A stretch of DNA of 64,000 nucleotides from Bacteroidota bacterium (GCA_020403265.1 JADBXZ010000012.1:1-64000); one strand, 5' to 3'. Counted from the first letter of the stretch, positions 9,048 to 18,227 are shown. The notes: generated by a model not told the origin, from the sequence alone. Translations and numbers: made by a program.

Positions 9048-9612
9048 TTTCACTTGTCAGCTTAATTTTTAAATTTCGTTTGCCATTTTGAATATGGCTT
9101 TTGACCTCGTTATTGGTTAGGCCGGTAATTTGTTCTATTTCCTGATAAGATTTACTTTGGAGATAAAACAACTCAATACACGTTTTTTGGTCAGAATTTA
9201 ACTGATCAATAGCCACTTCCAATTTATTAATTTGAGCTTCCTTTTCGTTGAGATGCTCGGGATTTGAAAAATCCATAATTAAAATGGCATTTTCTTTTAA
9301 TTCCAATTCTTTTTTAAGCTCACTCTGTCTTTTTCTGAGCTGCATTAAACAGTAATTTTTGCTGTAAACGTACAACCAACTTTTAAAATAATTGATTTTA
9401 TGTTTTTTCAAATCCGTTAATAAATTTGAAAAAATTTGAATCACCGCATCACTGGCATCATCCTTGTTTTTTAAATACTTAATACATAAACCTAAAACCA
9501 GATGACTATAGCGGTTATACAACTCACCAATAAAGACATTGTTGTCGTTTTTAACGTAACCTTCTATCAGTTCCAGATCAGAAAAACTTTTGTATTTTTT
9601 TTGTAGAAACAA
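9040..9612 (-). CDS. ECF-type RNA polymerase sigma factor
   Basis: Sigma-70 family protein of 190 aa with only regions 2 and 4. Region 2 (YSHLVLGLCIKYLKNKDDA, about 29-70) binds core polymerase and the -10 element. Region 4 has a helix-turn-helix (YQEIEQITGLTNNEVKSHI, about 155-175) for the -35 element. The start is TTG at 9612, because a stop lies only three codons upstream and no ATG is available. The next gene, overlapping it, encodes a membrane protein that probably controls it. Confidence 0.88.
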   Translation of the reverse strand: MFLQKKYKSFSDLELIEGYVKNDNNVFIGELYNRYSHLVLGLCIKYLKNKDDASDAVIQIFSNLLTDLKKHKINYFKSWLYVYSKNYCLMQLRKRQSELKKELELKENAILIMDFSNPEHLNEKEAQINKLEVAIDQLNSDQKTCIELFYLQSKSYQEIEQITGLTNNEVKSHIQNGKRNLKIKLTSENE

Positions 9613-9661
9613 GCTATTAAATTACAAATAAATAATTCGCCAAACAAGCATATAAAATTGC

Positions 9662-9669
9662 TATATTTG
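9662..9669 (+). promoter_or_regulatory. Bacteroidota-type -7 box before the YfiR-like gene
   Basis: TATATTTG matches the TAnnTTTG consensus. No good TTG -33 box is seen at the usual distance. Transcription would begin near 9676, leaving a leader of roughly ten bases before the proposed AUU start at 9686. Confidence 0.45.
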
Positions 9670-9685
9670 TTAATTAAACCGATTT

Positions 9686-10210
9686 ATTAAACAGTTTAAA
9701 ATAATCATCCTCGTCGTTTTTTGTCTGATTTCATATAGATTTCAGCAACCGGGTAATTATGATGTGAACTCCAAATTTAAGGCTGTTTTCGTTTATAATT
9801 TTACAAGATACTTCGATTGGCCGGAGCATAAGCGCAACGGGAACTTTATTATACACGTAATTGGTAAAAACGATAACTTAATCTCAGAATTGAAACAGCT
9901 TGCTTCGAAGAAAAAGGTTGGAAATCAAGATATTGAAATAAAAAACACCTCAACTTTTGAGAATAGTGGCGCCCACATTTATTATGTGATAGGCGAGTCA
10001 ACAAAAATTACCTCAGACGTAGCTTCAAAAACGAAAGGAAAAGGTCATTTAGTGATTGGAGAAACGCCTGGGTCATGTAAACAAGGTGCCAGTATTAATT
10101 TTATAACTATTGACAGTAAATTGAAATTTGAATATAGTAAAAACAATGCCGTAAAAGCCGGTCTTAAAACCAATGATGATTTTAAAGCCTTGGCAATTAC
10201 GTTAGATTAA
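9686..10210 (+). CDS. YfiR-like (DUF4154) periplasmic protein, proposed AUU start
   Basis: The body (KAVFVYNFTRYFDWP, then a GASINF segment near the end) matches the YfiR/DUF4154 family, periplasmic proteins that in Pseudomonas restrain a membrane signalling enzyme. The first conventional start (GTG at 9764) would remove any signal peptide. The open frame continues upstream and encodes KQFKIIILVVFCLISYRFQQ, a convincing signal sequence, if translation starts at ATT (9686). No ATG, GTG or TTG lies in frame there. The gene is 5 bases from the TPR-like gene and heads a signalling operon ending in a SpoIIE phosphatase. The AUU start is inferred. Confidence 0.75.
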   Translation: MKQFKIIILVVFCLISYRFQQPGNYDVNSKFKAVFVYNFTRYFDWPEHKRNGNFIIHVIGKNDNLISELKQLASKKKVGNQDIEIKNTSTFENSGAHIYYVIGESTKITSDVASKTKGKGHLVIGETPGSCKQGASINFITIDSKLKFEYSKNNAVKAGLKTNDDFKALAITLD

Positions 10211-10215
10211 AGAAA

Positions 10216-11121
10216 ATGAAAAGGTTGCGTAAAATACACATACTCCTTTTGTTCAGCATTATATTGCTGAGTAGAGACAGTGTTTTGGCACAAATTGGCG
10301 CATTTAATAGGGCTCAAAAGCTCTATAGTGAAAAAAACGCCGAAGCTGCCAAGCCAATAATTGACAGCGCCGTTTTAAATTCTGAAACAGCGAAAATGTT
10401 TGAAGTACATACGCTTAAAGCCTATATTTACTTTGAAATTTATAAAAAAACCGATAAAGAAAAACTAAATTCGACAACCAGAGATAGTGTGATTAGCGCG
10501 ATAATGGTTTCTAATTCTTTAAAACCTGATAGTGCATATAAAACTAATAACACAAAACTAATTAACGCCATCATTGCACATTACCGTAACATGAGCATAA
10601 AAGCTTTGAATGAAAGCAGTTTAAATTACACACTTAGTATTTCAGCACATGATAAATTTAAAGAGTTAAGTAAAAACAATGTTCCAAATTTTAATGGTAC
10701 CTATGCAGACATTGAATTTTACAATACCGTTGGTGGGATTTACAGTGAGTTGAGTAATAAATCATCCAAATTTGAAAAAGAGCGCGAAATAGCCAAAACA
10801 GCATTACTTAAGGTTTTAGACTTAGACTCTAAAAACGAATCGGCAACCTTCAACCTTGGTATTTTATACTATAACCTTTCGGGTAACATAGTAAAAGAAA
10901 TGGCAGATGATTTAAATATTGGAAACATTGATGCAGTTCAAGACAATTCTAAAAAATTAGCGAAGCAAGCTGAACAACTCCTACTTAAAGTTGCCAATTC
11001 TACTAAATACAAAAAAACTGTAACAGAAGCGCTTTACTATACATATAGAAATTTATTAGATGCGGCCAAATTAGAGGAGTACAGAAAAAAATGTGTTGAA
11101 CAAAACATTAAACTAGATTAA
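10216..11121 (+). CDS. Secreted TPR-like protein of the YfiR-SpoIIE operon
   Basis: A signal peptide (MKRLRKIHILLLFSIILLSRDSVLAQ) leads into an all-helical protein of about 275 residues. Helix-turn-helix pairs spaced like tetratricopeptide repeats include FNRAQKLYSEKNAEAAKPII near the start and ESATFNLGILYYNLSG near residue 213. It probably acts as a periplasmic scaffold. It lies 5 bases after the YfiR-like gene and 3 bases before the membrane phosphatase, so all three are likely co-transcribed and act in one pathway. I cannot name a ligand. Confidence 0.75.
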   Translation: MKRLRKIHILLLFSIILLSRDSVLAQIGAFNRAQKLYSEKNAEAAKPIIDSAVLNSETAKMFEVHTLKAYIYFEIYKKTDKEKLNSTTRDSVISAIMVSNSLKPDSAYKTNNTKLINAIIAHYRNMSIKALNESSLNYTLSISAHDKFKELSKNNVPNFNGTYADIEFYNTVGGIYSELSNKSSKFEKEREIAKTALLKVLDLDSKNESATFNLGILYYNLSGNIVKEMADDLNIGNIDAVQDNSKKLAKQAEQLLLKVANSTKYKKTVTEALYYTYRNLLDAAKLEEYRKKCVEQNIKLD

Positions 11122-11124
11122 GCC

Positions 11125-12897
11125 ATGAAATTTACAATTGGAAGAAGAATTGGATTGGGCTTTGCAACGTTAATTGTTTTAACAACTATAGCCTTCATCC
11201 TAACAATATATACATTAAGCGATAGCAAGTACAAAACTGAGTTAGTTGTTGGTCAGGTAACGCCTTCAGTTTCTGCATTGAAGGAGTTAAATCTATTATT
11301 ACAACGTTCGCATACCAATATCTCAAAATGGTTTTATAATAAAAGTTTTAATGATTTGGATTTTAGAGATGAGCTTAAACAAATTATTGATAAAGAGTAC
11401 CCACTTAAAAAAAATCAGCTGAATAATTTATCTAAAGAGTGGAGTTCAGACGAACAATCGCAGCTCAAAAATATATTTAGCCGAATAGAAACTTTATTTA
11501 AAGTATATAAGAACGATATCATGAAAGAGCTTAATTCAACTGAAAAGTATGAAGATGCCAGTGTATATTACTTAGCTCGTTTGCCTTATGAAGACAGTGA
11601 ACTTAGTATCAAAATTATTTATAAAAATCTTAACTCACTTATAGAATTAAAACAGGATAATGCAGAAACGGTAAAAGAACAAATGTTTAGCTCTTTTAAT
11701 TTTTTAAAACGTTTCGTTCAACTTTTAGGCATTGCACTTATAATTGGTGGAATTTTAGTTGCTATTTTCACAACACGTTCTATTACTATACCAATTCAAA
11801 AACTTAAGAAGATTTTACAAACAATGAGTTTAGGAATTGTGCCACAAGAAATCATTAGACCAAGTAATGATGAAATAGGTGACATGGGCATAGCTTTAAA
11901 CGAGTTGGTTCAGTCTGTTAAAGAAACAACCAATTTTGCCAAAGAAACTGGTAGCGGTAATTTTAGTGCTGATTTTAAGCCTTTAAGTAAAGATGATACG
12001 CTTGGGCAGGCGTTATTGCTCATGCGAAATAATTTAGCTGAGAACGAGCGCTCACTCGAAAGGAAAGTTGCTGAGCGCACAGAGGAGGTGGTGAGACAAA
12101 AAGAAGAAATTGAAGTAAAAAACAACGAACTAGAAATTCTTTATAAGCAAGTAACCGATAGCATTCATTATGCCAAAAGAATACAAGAAGCTATTTTGCC
12201 AACACAAGATTATATTAACCAAGTGTTACCAAATAATTTTGTGTATTATATGCCTAAAGATATTGTTAGTGGTGATTTTTATTGGATAACCAAAAAGGAA
12301 AAGAAGGTTTATTTTGCTGCGGTAGATTGCACAGGGCATGGCGTGCCTGGAGCGTTTATGAGTTTGGTAGGTCATAATATTCTTCAGGATATTATTAATA
12401 ACAGTAATCTAACTCAACCAGCAGAAATCATGAATGCATTAAGAGATGGTGTTATAAAAGCACTTAATGCAGATAATAATCAAGACACAAAAGATGGAAT
12501 GGATATGACCATGTGTTGTATTGATTATGAAACTTTAGAATTACAATATGCCGCTGCATTTAACCCTTTATACCTTGTGCGCAACGGCCAACTTAATCAG
12601 CATGATGCCAATAAATTTCCAATTGGCAAATTTTTAGGTGAAAAGCAAAATTTTACAAACCACACCATTCAATTACAAAAAGGAGACCAGTTATTTCTAT
12701 TTAGTGATGGTTACGCAGATCAATTTGGAGGGCCAAAAGGTAAAAAGTTTATGGTAGGTAATTTCCGAAGATTGTTGCTCAATATAAGTCCATTATCGCC
12801 AAAAGAACAACGTCAAAAACTTGAATCAACCTTGTTTGATTGGCAAGGAACTCAAGAACAAGTTGATGATGTTTTAGTAATTGGTGTTAAGATTTAA
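11125..12897 (+). CDS. HAMP-containing membrane SpoIIE-type serine phosphatase
   Basis: Membrane sensor with an output PP2C/SpoIIE phosphatase. Two spans (about 10-30 and 196-216) flank a helical periplasmic sensor of about 165 residues. A HAMP linker follows (ITIPIQKL onward, about 219-270), then a coiled coil (about 300-345) and the phosphatase. Metal-binding acidic motifs are present: SGDFYW, AAVDCTGHGVPGAFM and FSDGYADQFGG. Proteins of this type dephosphorylate anti-sigma antagonists in partner switching. No anti-sigma or antagonist gene is adjacent, so its substrate is encoded elsewhere or differs. The preceding two secreted proteins are likely input modules. Confidence 0.88.
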   Translation: MKFTIGRRIGLGFATLIVLTTIAFILTIYTLSDSKYKTELVVGQVTPSVSALKELNLLLQRSHTNISKWFYNKSFNDLDFRDELKQIIDKEYPLKKNQLNNLSKEWSSDEQSQLKNIFSRIETLFKVYKNDIMKELNSTEKYEDASVYYLARLPYEDSELSIKIIYKNLNSLIELKQDNAETVKEQMFSSFNFLKRFVQLLGIALIIGGILVAIFTTRSITIPIQKLKKILQTMSLGIVPQEIIRPSNDEIGDMGIALNELVQSVKETTNFAKETGSGNFSADFKPLSKDDTLGQALLLMRNNLAENERSLERKVAERTEEVVRQKEEIEVKNNELEILYKQVTDSIHYAKRIQEAILPTQDYINQVLPNNFVYYMPKDIVSGDFYWITKKEKKVYFAAVDCTGHGVPGAFMSLVGHNILQDIINNSNLTQPAEIMNALRDGVIKALNADNNQDTKDGMDMTMCCIDYETLELQYAAAFNPLYLVRNGQLNQHDANKFPIGKFLGEKQNFTNHTIQLQKGDQLFLFSDGYADQFGGPKGKKFMVGNFRRLLLNISPLSPKEQRQKLESTLFDWQGTQEQVDDVLVIGVKI

Positions 12898-12965
12898 CAA
12901 GATAAAAAAATCAAATAAGCCCTTCAAGATAGCTCAACTAGTTAATTCAAGAACTCATTATAAAC

Positions 12966-14468
12966 ATGAAACATTTATTCATATTACCTTTTCTAATTAT
13001 TTCTGCATCCAACTTTAAACTAAATGCTCAAAAGAAACAAATACATTTAATTGGCAGTTCAGCTGTTAGTGGGCAATCAGTAATGGCAACAACTTTTTCA
13101 TTTGAAAACCCACTTTACAAAATGATAGCAGATAGTTTAAGCAATAGCATTTACTTTACCACAAGAAAGTATGACTTTGCTACCAAACGTTATGTTAGCG
13201 TTGGATCTTGTGGTAAAATTGAGGCGGATGAGGACTCATTACATTGGTTTAAAAATGTAACCCAATTTGAACTTAATAATACCGCACAATTTTTAATCCT
13301 ATCAAATGCAAATAAAAGTAGTGGGTACAATAAAAATTTTGGTTACGATCAAATTAATTTTCCCGGAAAAATTGTTCATGTAAATGAAAAATTGAACGTT
13401 GCTCTAGTCATTTCCAACAATGTTAATCAGCTTCATGCTCATGAGTTAACAACAGGTAATTTACTTTGGAGCTCTGATATAAATAACGAAAACAATTGGA
13501 ATGACCTAACATATGTCAATGACAGCACAATCATTATTGCAGCCAGCGGATTAACAAGCATTAACCTAAGGAAAGGAAAAAACTGGGAAATAAAACTTGA
13601 AACGAGTTCTAAACCAAAAGGACAAATCATTATATCGGAAAATCCTATAATTAGCAAAGCCACGATTCAAAGTATAGAAACATCTAATATTGTAAATCAG
13701 ATTACCAATTTGGCTTCAAACATTTTGGTTGATAATTCTACTTTATTCTTTGCAGATAAAAACTCCTTAAACGCAATTACCTTAGATGGTAAGTTGATCT
13801 GGCAACAAAATTTAAAAAATTACGAACTTTCACAAAGTATAATTTCTATTATTAATGGGGAATTATTGCTTTTCAATTTAGGCAAAGCACACTTTGGTGA
13901 TAATACAATAGTTTACGGCAAACCTTTCCTAATTAAACTAGATAAAACAAACGGAACTATTATTTCTGACCAAAATAGCAAATTAGAAACCGTTTTTGAT
14001 TTTGTGAAGTTAAATCATTCTGTATTATTTGCAAACAAAAAAGGAATTTCAACAACAGACATAACCAATTCGCTTTTTGAAAGTATTATTGAATTAGATG
14101 AAAGGAAGTATGGGCAATTTAAGTCATTTATTAATCCGGACGAATATTACGCCGAGCGAGAAGGACATATTGTTCCATTGAGTTTCATTAATTCGCAGTT
14201 AGTATTTTTTGTGACCAATAATGACAAGGTTTATGGTGTTTCGAATCATAAAATTGAATATGAATACCATTTTACCGAACTTTATAAAAAACAATTTGAC
14301 GTTAATAGAGCTGTTTTGTTAAAAAATGGACTAAAACACTTTTTAGTTTCCAAAAATTTTGAACTTCTAACAACAATTAATTCTGAAGAAATGCCATTAT
14401 TTTTAAATAATAAACTGTTTTTCTCTGATAAAAAGAAACTACATATAGTATCCTTTCAAAATAAGTAA
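12966..14468 (+). CDS. Secreted protein with PQQ-like beta-propeller character
   Basis: A signal peptide (MKHLFILPFLIISASNFKLNAQ) is followed by about 480 residues rich in beta strands. Blade-like segments such as TTGNLLWSSDI and LDGKLIWQQNL recall PQQ/WD-type propellers, where a strand ending in W is repeated. I see no catalytic motif, no lipobox and no T9SS sorting domain. It lies 68 bases after the phosphatase gene on the same strand and may belong to that operon, or may be the first gene of a unit with crtZ 30 bases downstream. Function is unknown. Confidence 0.65.
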   Translation: MKHLFILPFLIISASNFKLNAQKKQIHLIGSSAVSGQSVMATTFSFENPLYKMIADSLSNSIYFTTRKYDFATKRYVSVGSCGKIEADEDSLHWFKNVTQFELNNTAQFLILSNANKSSGYNKNFGYDQINFPGKIVHVNEKLNVALVISNNVNQLHAHELTTGNLLWSSDINNENNWNDLTYVNDSTIIIAASGLTSINLRKGKNWEIKLETSSKPKGQIIISENPIISKATIQSIETSNIVNQITNLASNILVDNSTLFFADKNSLNAITLDGKLIWQQNLKNYELSQSIISIINGELLLFNLGKAHFGDNTIVYGKPFLIKLDKTNGTIISDQNSKLETVFDFVKLNHSVLFANKKGISTTDITNSLFESIIELDERKYGQFKSFINPDEYYAEREGHIVPLSFINSQLVFFVTNNDKVYGVSNHKIEYEYHFTELYKKQFDVNRAVLLKNGLKHFLVSKNFELLTTINSEEMPLFLNNKLFFSDKKKLHIVSFQNK

Positions 14469-14498
14469 ACAATCCAAAAAGTTAGTTGTTATTAGACT

Positions 14499-14969
14499 AT
14501 GATTGAATTTAGTATCGTTTGTTTAACATTCATCTTAACAGAATTTTCTGCTTGGGCCAACCATAAATTTATTATGCATGGCTTTATGTGGTACGTTCAT
14601 TCTGATCATCATAAAAAAGATCATACCAGTTGGTTCGAAAGGAATGATTTATTCTTTTTAATTTACGCCATTCCAAGTTGGCTTTGCATCATGTTTGGAA
14701 TGATGAATGGCTATGCTTGGTATACATGGGTAGGATTTGGAATAGCTTTATATGGACTTGCATATTTTTTTGTTCATGACATCATTATTCATCAACGCTT
14801 TAAAATTTTAACTAAATCAACTAATCTATACGTCCTAGCTTTGAGGAGAGCGCATAAGATGCATCACAAACATATAGGGAAAGAAGATGGTGAAAGTTTT
14901 GGAATGTTATTTATTCACCCAAAATATTTTTTAGAAGCTAAAAAACTAAGAGGGTCGGTTATAAAATAA
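14499..14969 (+). CDS. crtZ: Beta-carotene 3-hydroxylase (CrtZ type)
   Basis: Non-heme di-iron membrane hydroxylase that converts beta-carotene to zeaxanthin. The histidine clusters of the fatty-acid-hydroxylase superfamily are all visible: HKFIMH (22-27), HSDHHKKDH (34-42), a central HDIIIHQRF, and HKMHHKHIG. Hydrophobic spans separate them. The 156-aa length is usual for CrtZ. It lies 1 base from crtY, and together they make the last two steps to zeaxanthin. The phytoene synthase and desaturase genes are not in this window. Confidence 0.9.
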   Translation: MIEFSIVCLTFILTEFSAWANHKFIMHGFMWYVHSDHHKKDHTSWFERNDLFFLIYAIPSWLCIMFGMMNGYAWYTWVGFGIALYGLAYFFVHDIIIHQRFKILTKSTNLYVLALRRAHKMHHKHIGKEDGESFGMLFIHPKYFLEAKKLRGSVIK

Positions 14970-14970
14970 A

Positions 14971-16125
14971 TTGAGCAACCGTCATACATACGATTACATT
15001 ATTTTAGGTTCAGGATGTGCCGGCTTAAGTTTAGCTCTGAGATTAAGTGAATCCAACATATCATTTAATAAAGTACTTATTATTGACAAAGAGGTTAAAA
15101 CAAAGAATGACAGAACCTGGTGTTTTTGGACCAAAGAGAAAGATAAATGGTACACCAAATTAACATCTAACAGCTGGAACAATTTTAACTTTTTTACAGA
15201 AACTCTGGAGTATAAAGTAAACCTCAATCCTTATAGATATTACCACTTGAAATCAAAGGACTTTTATGCCTATTGTATTGGTAAATTAAAGGCAGACGCT
15301 CGATTTGATTTTGTGACGGATACAATTAATAAATTAGTTAAAGTAAACGATAAAGTTGAAGTAGTTTGCCAGTCTTATACTTACACGAGTCAATATGTTT
15401 TTAACAGTGCTTTTAGAAACCAGGTTATCAAAGCTAATCATGTTAACTATGTACAGCACTTTTTAGGATGGGTGATTAAAATCAACGAACCGAAATTCAA
15501 GGACTTTCTTCCAACATTTATGGATTTTAGAGTGCCACAACAAAATGATTGCAGGTTTTGTTATGTTATTCCTTATTCAGAAACAGAAGCTCTAATTGAG
15601 TACACTGGTTTTTCTCCGGTTAAATGCGAGCAAAAAGAATATGAAGAAGCCTTAAAAAATTACATCTCAACGCAGTTATTTCTTGATAATTATGAGATAA
15701 TTGAAAAAGAATACGGTGAAATACCAATGGCGGAAAGTAAATTTATAAACCCATATGGAGAAAACGTTATTAACATTGGAACTGCCGGTGGAAGCAGTAA
15801 AGCAAGTACCGGTTATACTTTTATCTTTATCCAACGCCAGGTTGAAGAGTTAATTAAACGTTTAGAGAATAAGCAAAGTCCAATTGCAGCTAAAACTTCC
15901 AAAAAAAAATACAGTTTTTTTGACACAGTTTTTTTAAAGGTACTAGACTCAAAAAAAATAAGTGGTAAACAATTGTTTGAAATCTTGTTTAAATACAATA
16001 AAGCTGAAGAATTGCTGGCTTTTTTAAATGAGGAGTCGTCAGCATTAACTGATTTAAAAATAATGAATTCCGTACCAAAAGGTATTTTTATTCCCGTTGC
16101 ATTAAAGCAATTGATTCAAAACTAA
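14971..16125 (+). CDS. crtY: Lycopene beta-cyclase (CrtY type)
   Basis: Flavoprotein that closes both beta rings of lycopene. An N-terminal dinucleotide-binding motif (YIILGSGCAGLSLALRL, 9-25) is followed by RTWCFW, a CrtY hallmark. A conserved YTGFSP segment and a C-terminal GTAGGSSKASTGYTF stretch match the family. Translation starts at TTG, 1 base after the crtZ stop. Its last 24 bases overlap the converging GT87-like gene. At 384 aa it is a normal length. Confidence 0.9.
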   Translation: MSNRHTYDYIILGSGCAGLSLALRLSESNISFNKVLIIDKEVKTKNDRTWCFWTKEKDKWYTKLTSNSWNNFNFFTETLEYKVNLNPYRYYHLKSKDFYAYCIGKLKADARFDFVTDTINKLVKVNDKVEVVCQSYTYTSQYVFNSAFRNQVIKANHVNYVQHFLGWVIKINEPKFKDFLPTFMDFRVPQQNDCRFCYVIPYSETEALIEYTGFSPVKCEQKEYEEALKNYISTQLFLDNYEIIEKEYGEIPMAESKFINPYGENVINIGTAGGSSKASTGYTFIFIQRQVEELIKRLENKQSPIAAKTSKKKYSFFDTVFLKVLDSKKISGKQLFEILFKYNKAEELLAFLNEESSALTDLKIMNSVPKGIFIPVALKQLIQN

Positions 16126-17337
16126 AGGATCACGTTTGATTTTAAAACCTATATACATAGCCATAAACACAAGTATTAGTGCGCCGTAGGTAATAATTTT
16201 GTAGTGTTCGTAGTAATCATTAAAATGTCCGAGTAGTAACCTTAGATTAAAGCATAAAAAAACAATTATAAGTGAAAAAATCATCCACTTCTTCTTCAGG
16301 ATGAGATAATAATATAAACAAAGCAGTGCAATTGGTAAACAAAGCACAAAAGCATAATGTTGCTGATGAGGAAAAATAAGCGGGACTAAAGCTAATACAA
16401 ATGCATATTGTAATTCCGTTTTGTAAAAGGTATAGTTCTTTTTAAAAAAAGGTTGATTAATGAATAAAAATACACATGAAATAAAAAACAATCTCACGCC
16501 AAGAATTATCCACTTTAAGGTTTCAATGTTTACATCAAGTATATTACGTTTATATGGAAGTTTGTATGCCTGGCCTGTTTCTTCAATCAATAAAGTTGAT
16601 AATAGCGTAGTTAAGCTATGAAAGCTTCGCTCATCAACATCTAATATGTGATGATTAGCAAACGGATTAATTAAGTTCCACCAACTATTCAGTAAAAGGT
16701 TGTAGTAATCCCAATCTATAACTAAATAAGGAAAAAACAACAAGGCTAAGTAAAAAAACATGATTAACATCAATGACTTCCATCTGCCATTAAAAAATAA
16801 AACAGGTAAAATTACCACAGGCATAATTTTTATGTTTACAGCCAATGCAATCAGAATGGAGCCACTTACAATTTTTTCATTGTAGATCAGTTTCAAACCG
16901 TAAATAGAAGCCCATAAGAGAAATAGTGTTATTTGTGAATTATGTATATTCTGAATTACAAATGAAATACAAAAAATAATTGCGAAGCTTATTAAAACCC
17001 ATCTTTGTTTTAAATTAACATTAAGTTTCAGCATTAAATCACTAAGGAGATATAGAAGATGAATAAAGCATAAAAAATTAAAGTATAACCAAATAAATTT
17101 TATAACTGAAAAATTAAAACCAGTGAACAATTTTAAAAACAAAGCGAAGAAAACTGAGTAATAATAGTGATATCCATCGTAGTAACCCGTTTGATATATA
17201 TCCTTTTGATCAGTTAAATCTATCGCTGCACTTATATAAATTCCAAAATCGCTTTCCCCGGGTGTTTCAACCGCACATAAAATAATGCCTACTAAACCTA
17301 GCAATAACCAAATATATTTTTCTAATTTTAGAGTCAA
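16102..17337 (-). CDS. GT87/DUF2029-like polytopic membrane glycosyltransferase
   Basis: Integral membrane protein with about ten hydrophobic segments. Near the N-terminus a loop reads DFGIYISAAIDL. After it comes YQTGYYDGYHYYYSVFFALFL, resembling the periplasmic loop of DUF2029/GT87 enzymes (polyprenyl-phosphate-sugar dependent mannosyltransferases), here with DQKDIYQ. The central VNIKIMPVVILPVLF also fits the family. Acceptor and donor are unknown. The start codon is TTG at 17337. The gene overlaps the 3' end of crtY by 24 bases in convergent orientation. Confidence 0.7.
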   Translation of the reverse strand: MTLKLEKYIWLLLGLVGIILCAVETPGESDFGIYISAAIDLTDQKDIYQTGYYDGYHYYYSVFFALFLKLFTGFNFSVIKFIWLYFNFLCFIHLLYLLSDLMLKLNVNLKQRWVLISFAIIFCISFVIQNIHNSQITLFLLWASIYGLKLIYNEKIVSGSILIALAVNIKIMPVVILPVLFFNGRWKSLMLIMFFYLALLFFPYLVIDWDYYNLLLNSWWNLINPFANHHILDVDERSFHSLTTLLSTLLIEETGQAYKLPYKRNILDVNIETLKWIILGVRLFFISCVFLFINQPFFKKNYTFYKTELQYAFVLALVPLIFPHQQHYAFVLCLPIALLCLYYYLILKKKWMIFSLIIVFLCFNLRLLLGHFNDYYEHYKIITYGALILVFMAMYIGFKIKRDPLVLNQLL

Positions 17338-17363
17338 CTTTTATCCAAATATAATTCAAATTA

Positions 17364-18227
17364 ATGAACTGCTTCCTAAATGCTATCTACAATTTTTTGG
17401 CTCTAGATTATAGATTTTTGAATAGAGGCAACTTGTTTTCGAGGGTACTATTTGGATTTTTAGTTTTAAAATGTTGTTTTTGGTTATATAATTTTAATAC
17501 GCAGTTTTCAAATGTTTTGCACATCAACAACCAAATTCCTTCCATTGGCACAATCAAAGATTTTGCTTTCCTTCTAAGTCATTTATCCAATGATAAAGTA
17601 AATTTCATTGTGATAATTTTTGTATTGCTCAGTTCAGTTTCATTTATTTTTGTGAAATCCAGCTTTATATGGGTAAAAATTATCATTTGGCTAGCAGTAG
17701 TTAACCTTCATAACTTTGCTTATGCAGGCCTAAGTGGCGGAGATTATTTACTTAATCAATTTTTGTTTTTTAATTGTTTTATTGGCTTTCAATCAATTAG
17801 CAAATTTCAGTGGTTAAATGATTTAAAAATGATACTTCATAATTTAAGTATTATAAGTTGTATTATACTCCTTTGTTTAGTCTATGTTACTTCAGGTCTT
17901 TCTAAAGTTGCGCATGAAGATTGGCAAAATGGGCTTGCAATAAGTTTTATTTTAAAATCCAAACATTACAGCCTTCCATGGCTTTATGACAAAAGCATTC
18001 ATGGTTGGATTAACTATATAGTAATCTTCTTCCAATTAACTTTTTGTCTAGGAATTAGTTTTAAAGCAAGCAGAAAATACTATTTATTTGCCGGACTAAC
18101 TTTTCATTTATTAATCTTTGTTGTAATGGGATTATTTAATTTCAGCGCATTAATGCTTATCCCTTATCTCTTACTTTTCGATATAAAACTTCCATTCTTA
18201 TTTACAAATAAAAAAGCCGGTAAATAA
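17364..18227 (+). CDS. HTTM-like polytopic membrane protein
   Basis: A 287-residue membrane protein with about seven hydrophobic segments. The stretch YVTSGLSKVAHEDWQNGLA (about 175-193), followed by a SLPWL motif and a late membrane segment, resembles HTTM proteins, the bacterial relatives of vitamin K-dependent gamma-carboxylase. Catalytic residues are not clearly assignable, so the family call is tentative. It is divergent from the GT87-like gene, 26 bases away. Its final codons encode the stem of a terminator used by the converging gene. Confidence 0.6.
   Translation: MNCFLNAIYNFLALDYRFLNRGNLFSRVLFGFLVLKCCFWLYNFNTQFSNVLHINNQIPSIGTIKDFAFLLSHLSNDKVNFIVIIFVLLSSVSFIFVKSSFIWVKIIIWLAVVNLHNFAYAGLSGGDYLLNQFLFFNCFIGFQSISKFQWLNDLKMILHNLSIISCIILLCLVYVTSGLSKVAHEDWQNGLAISFILKSKHYSLPWLYDKSIHGWINYIVIFFQLTFCLGISFKASRKYYLFAGLTFHLLIFVVMGLFNFSALMLIPYLLLFDIKLPFLFTNKKAGK

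Noticed and set aside
14971-17337. Possible cross-strand operon of crtY with the GT87-like gene
   Set aside because: The genes converge and overlap, so they cannot share a transcript.
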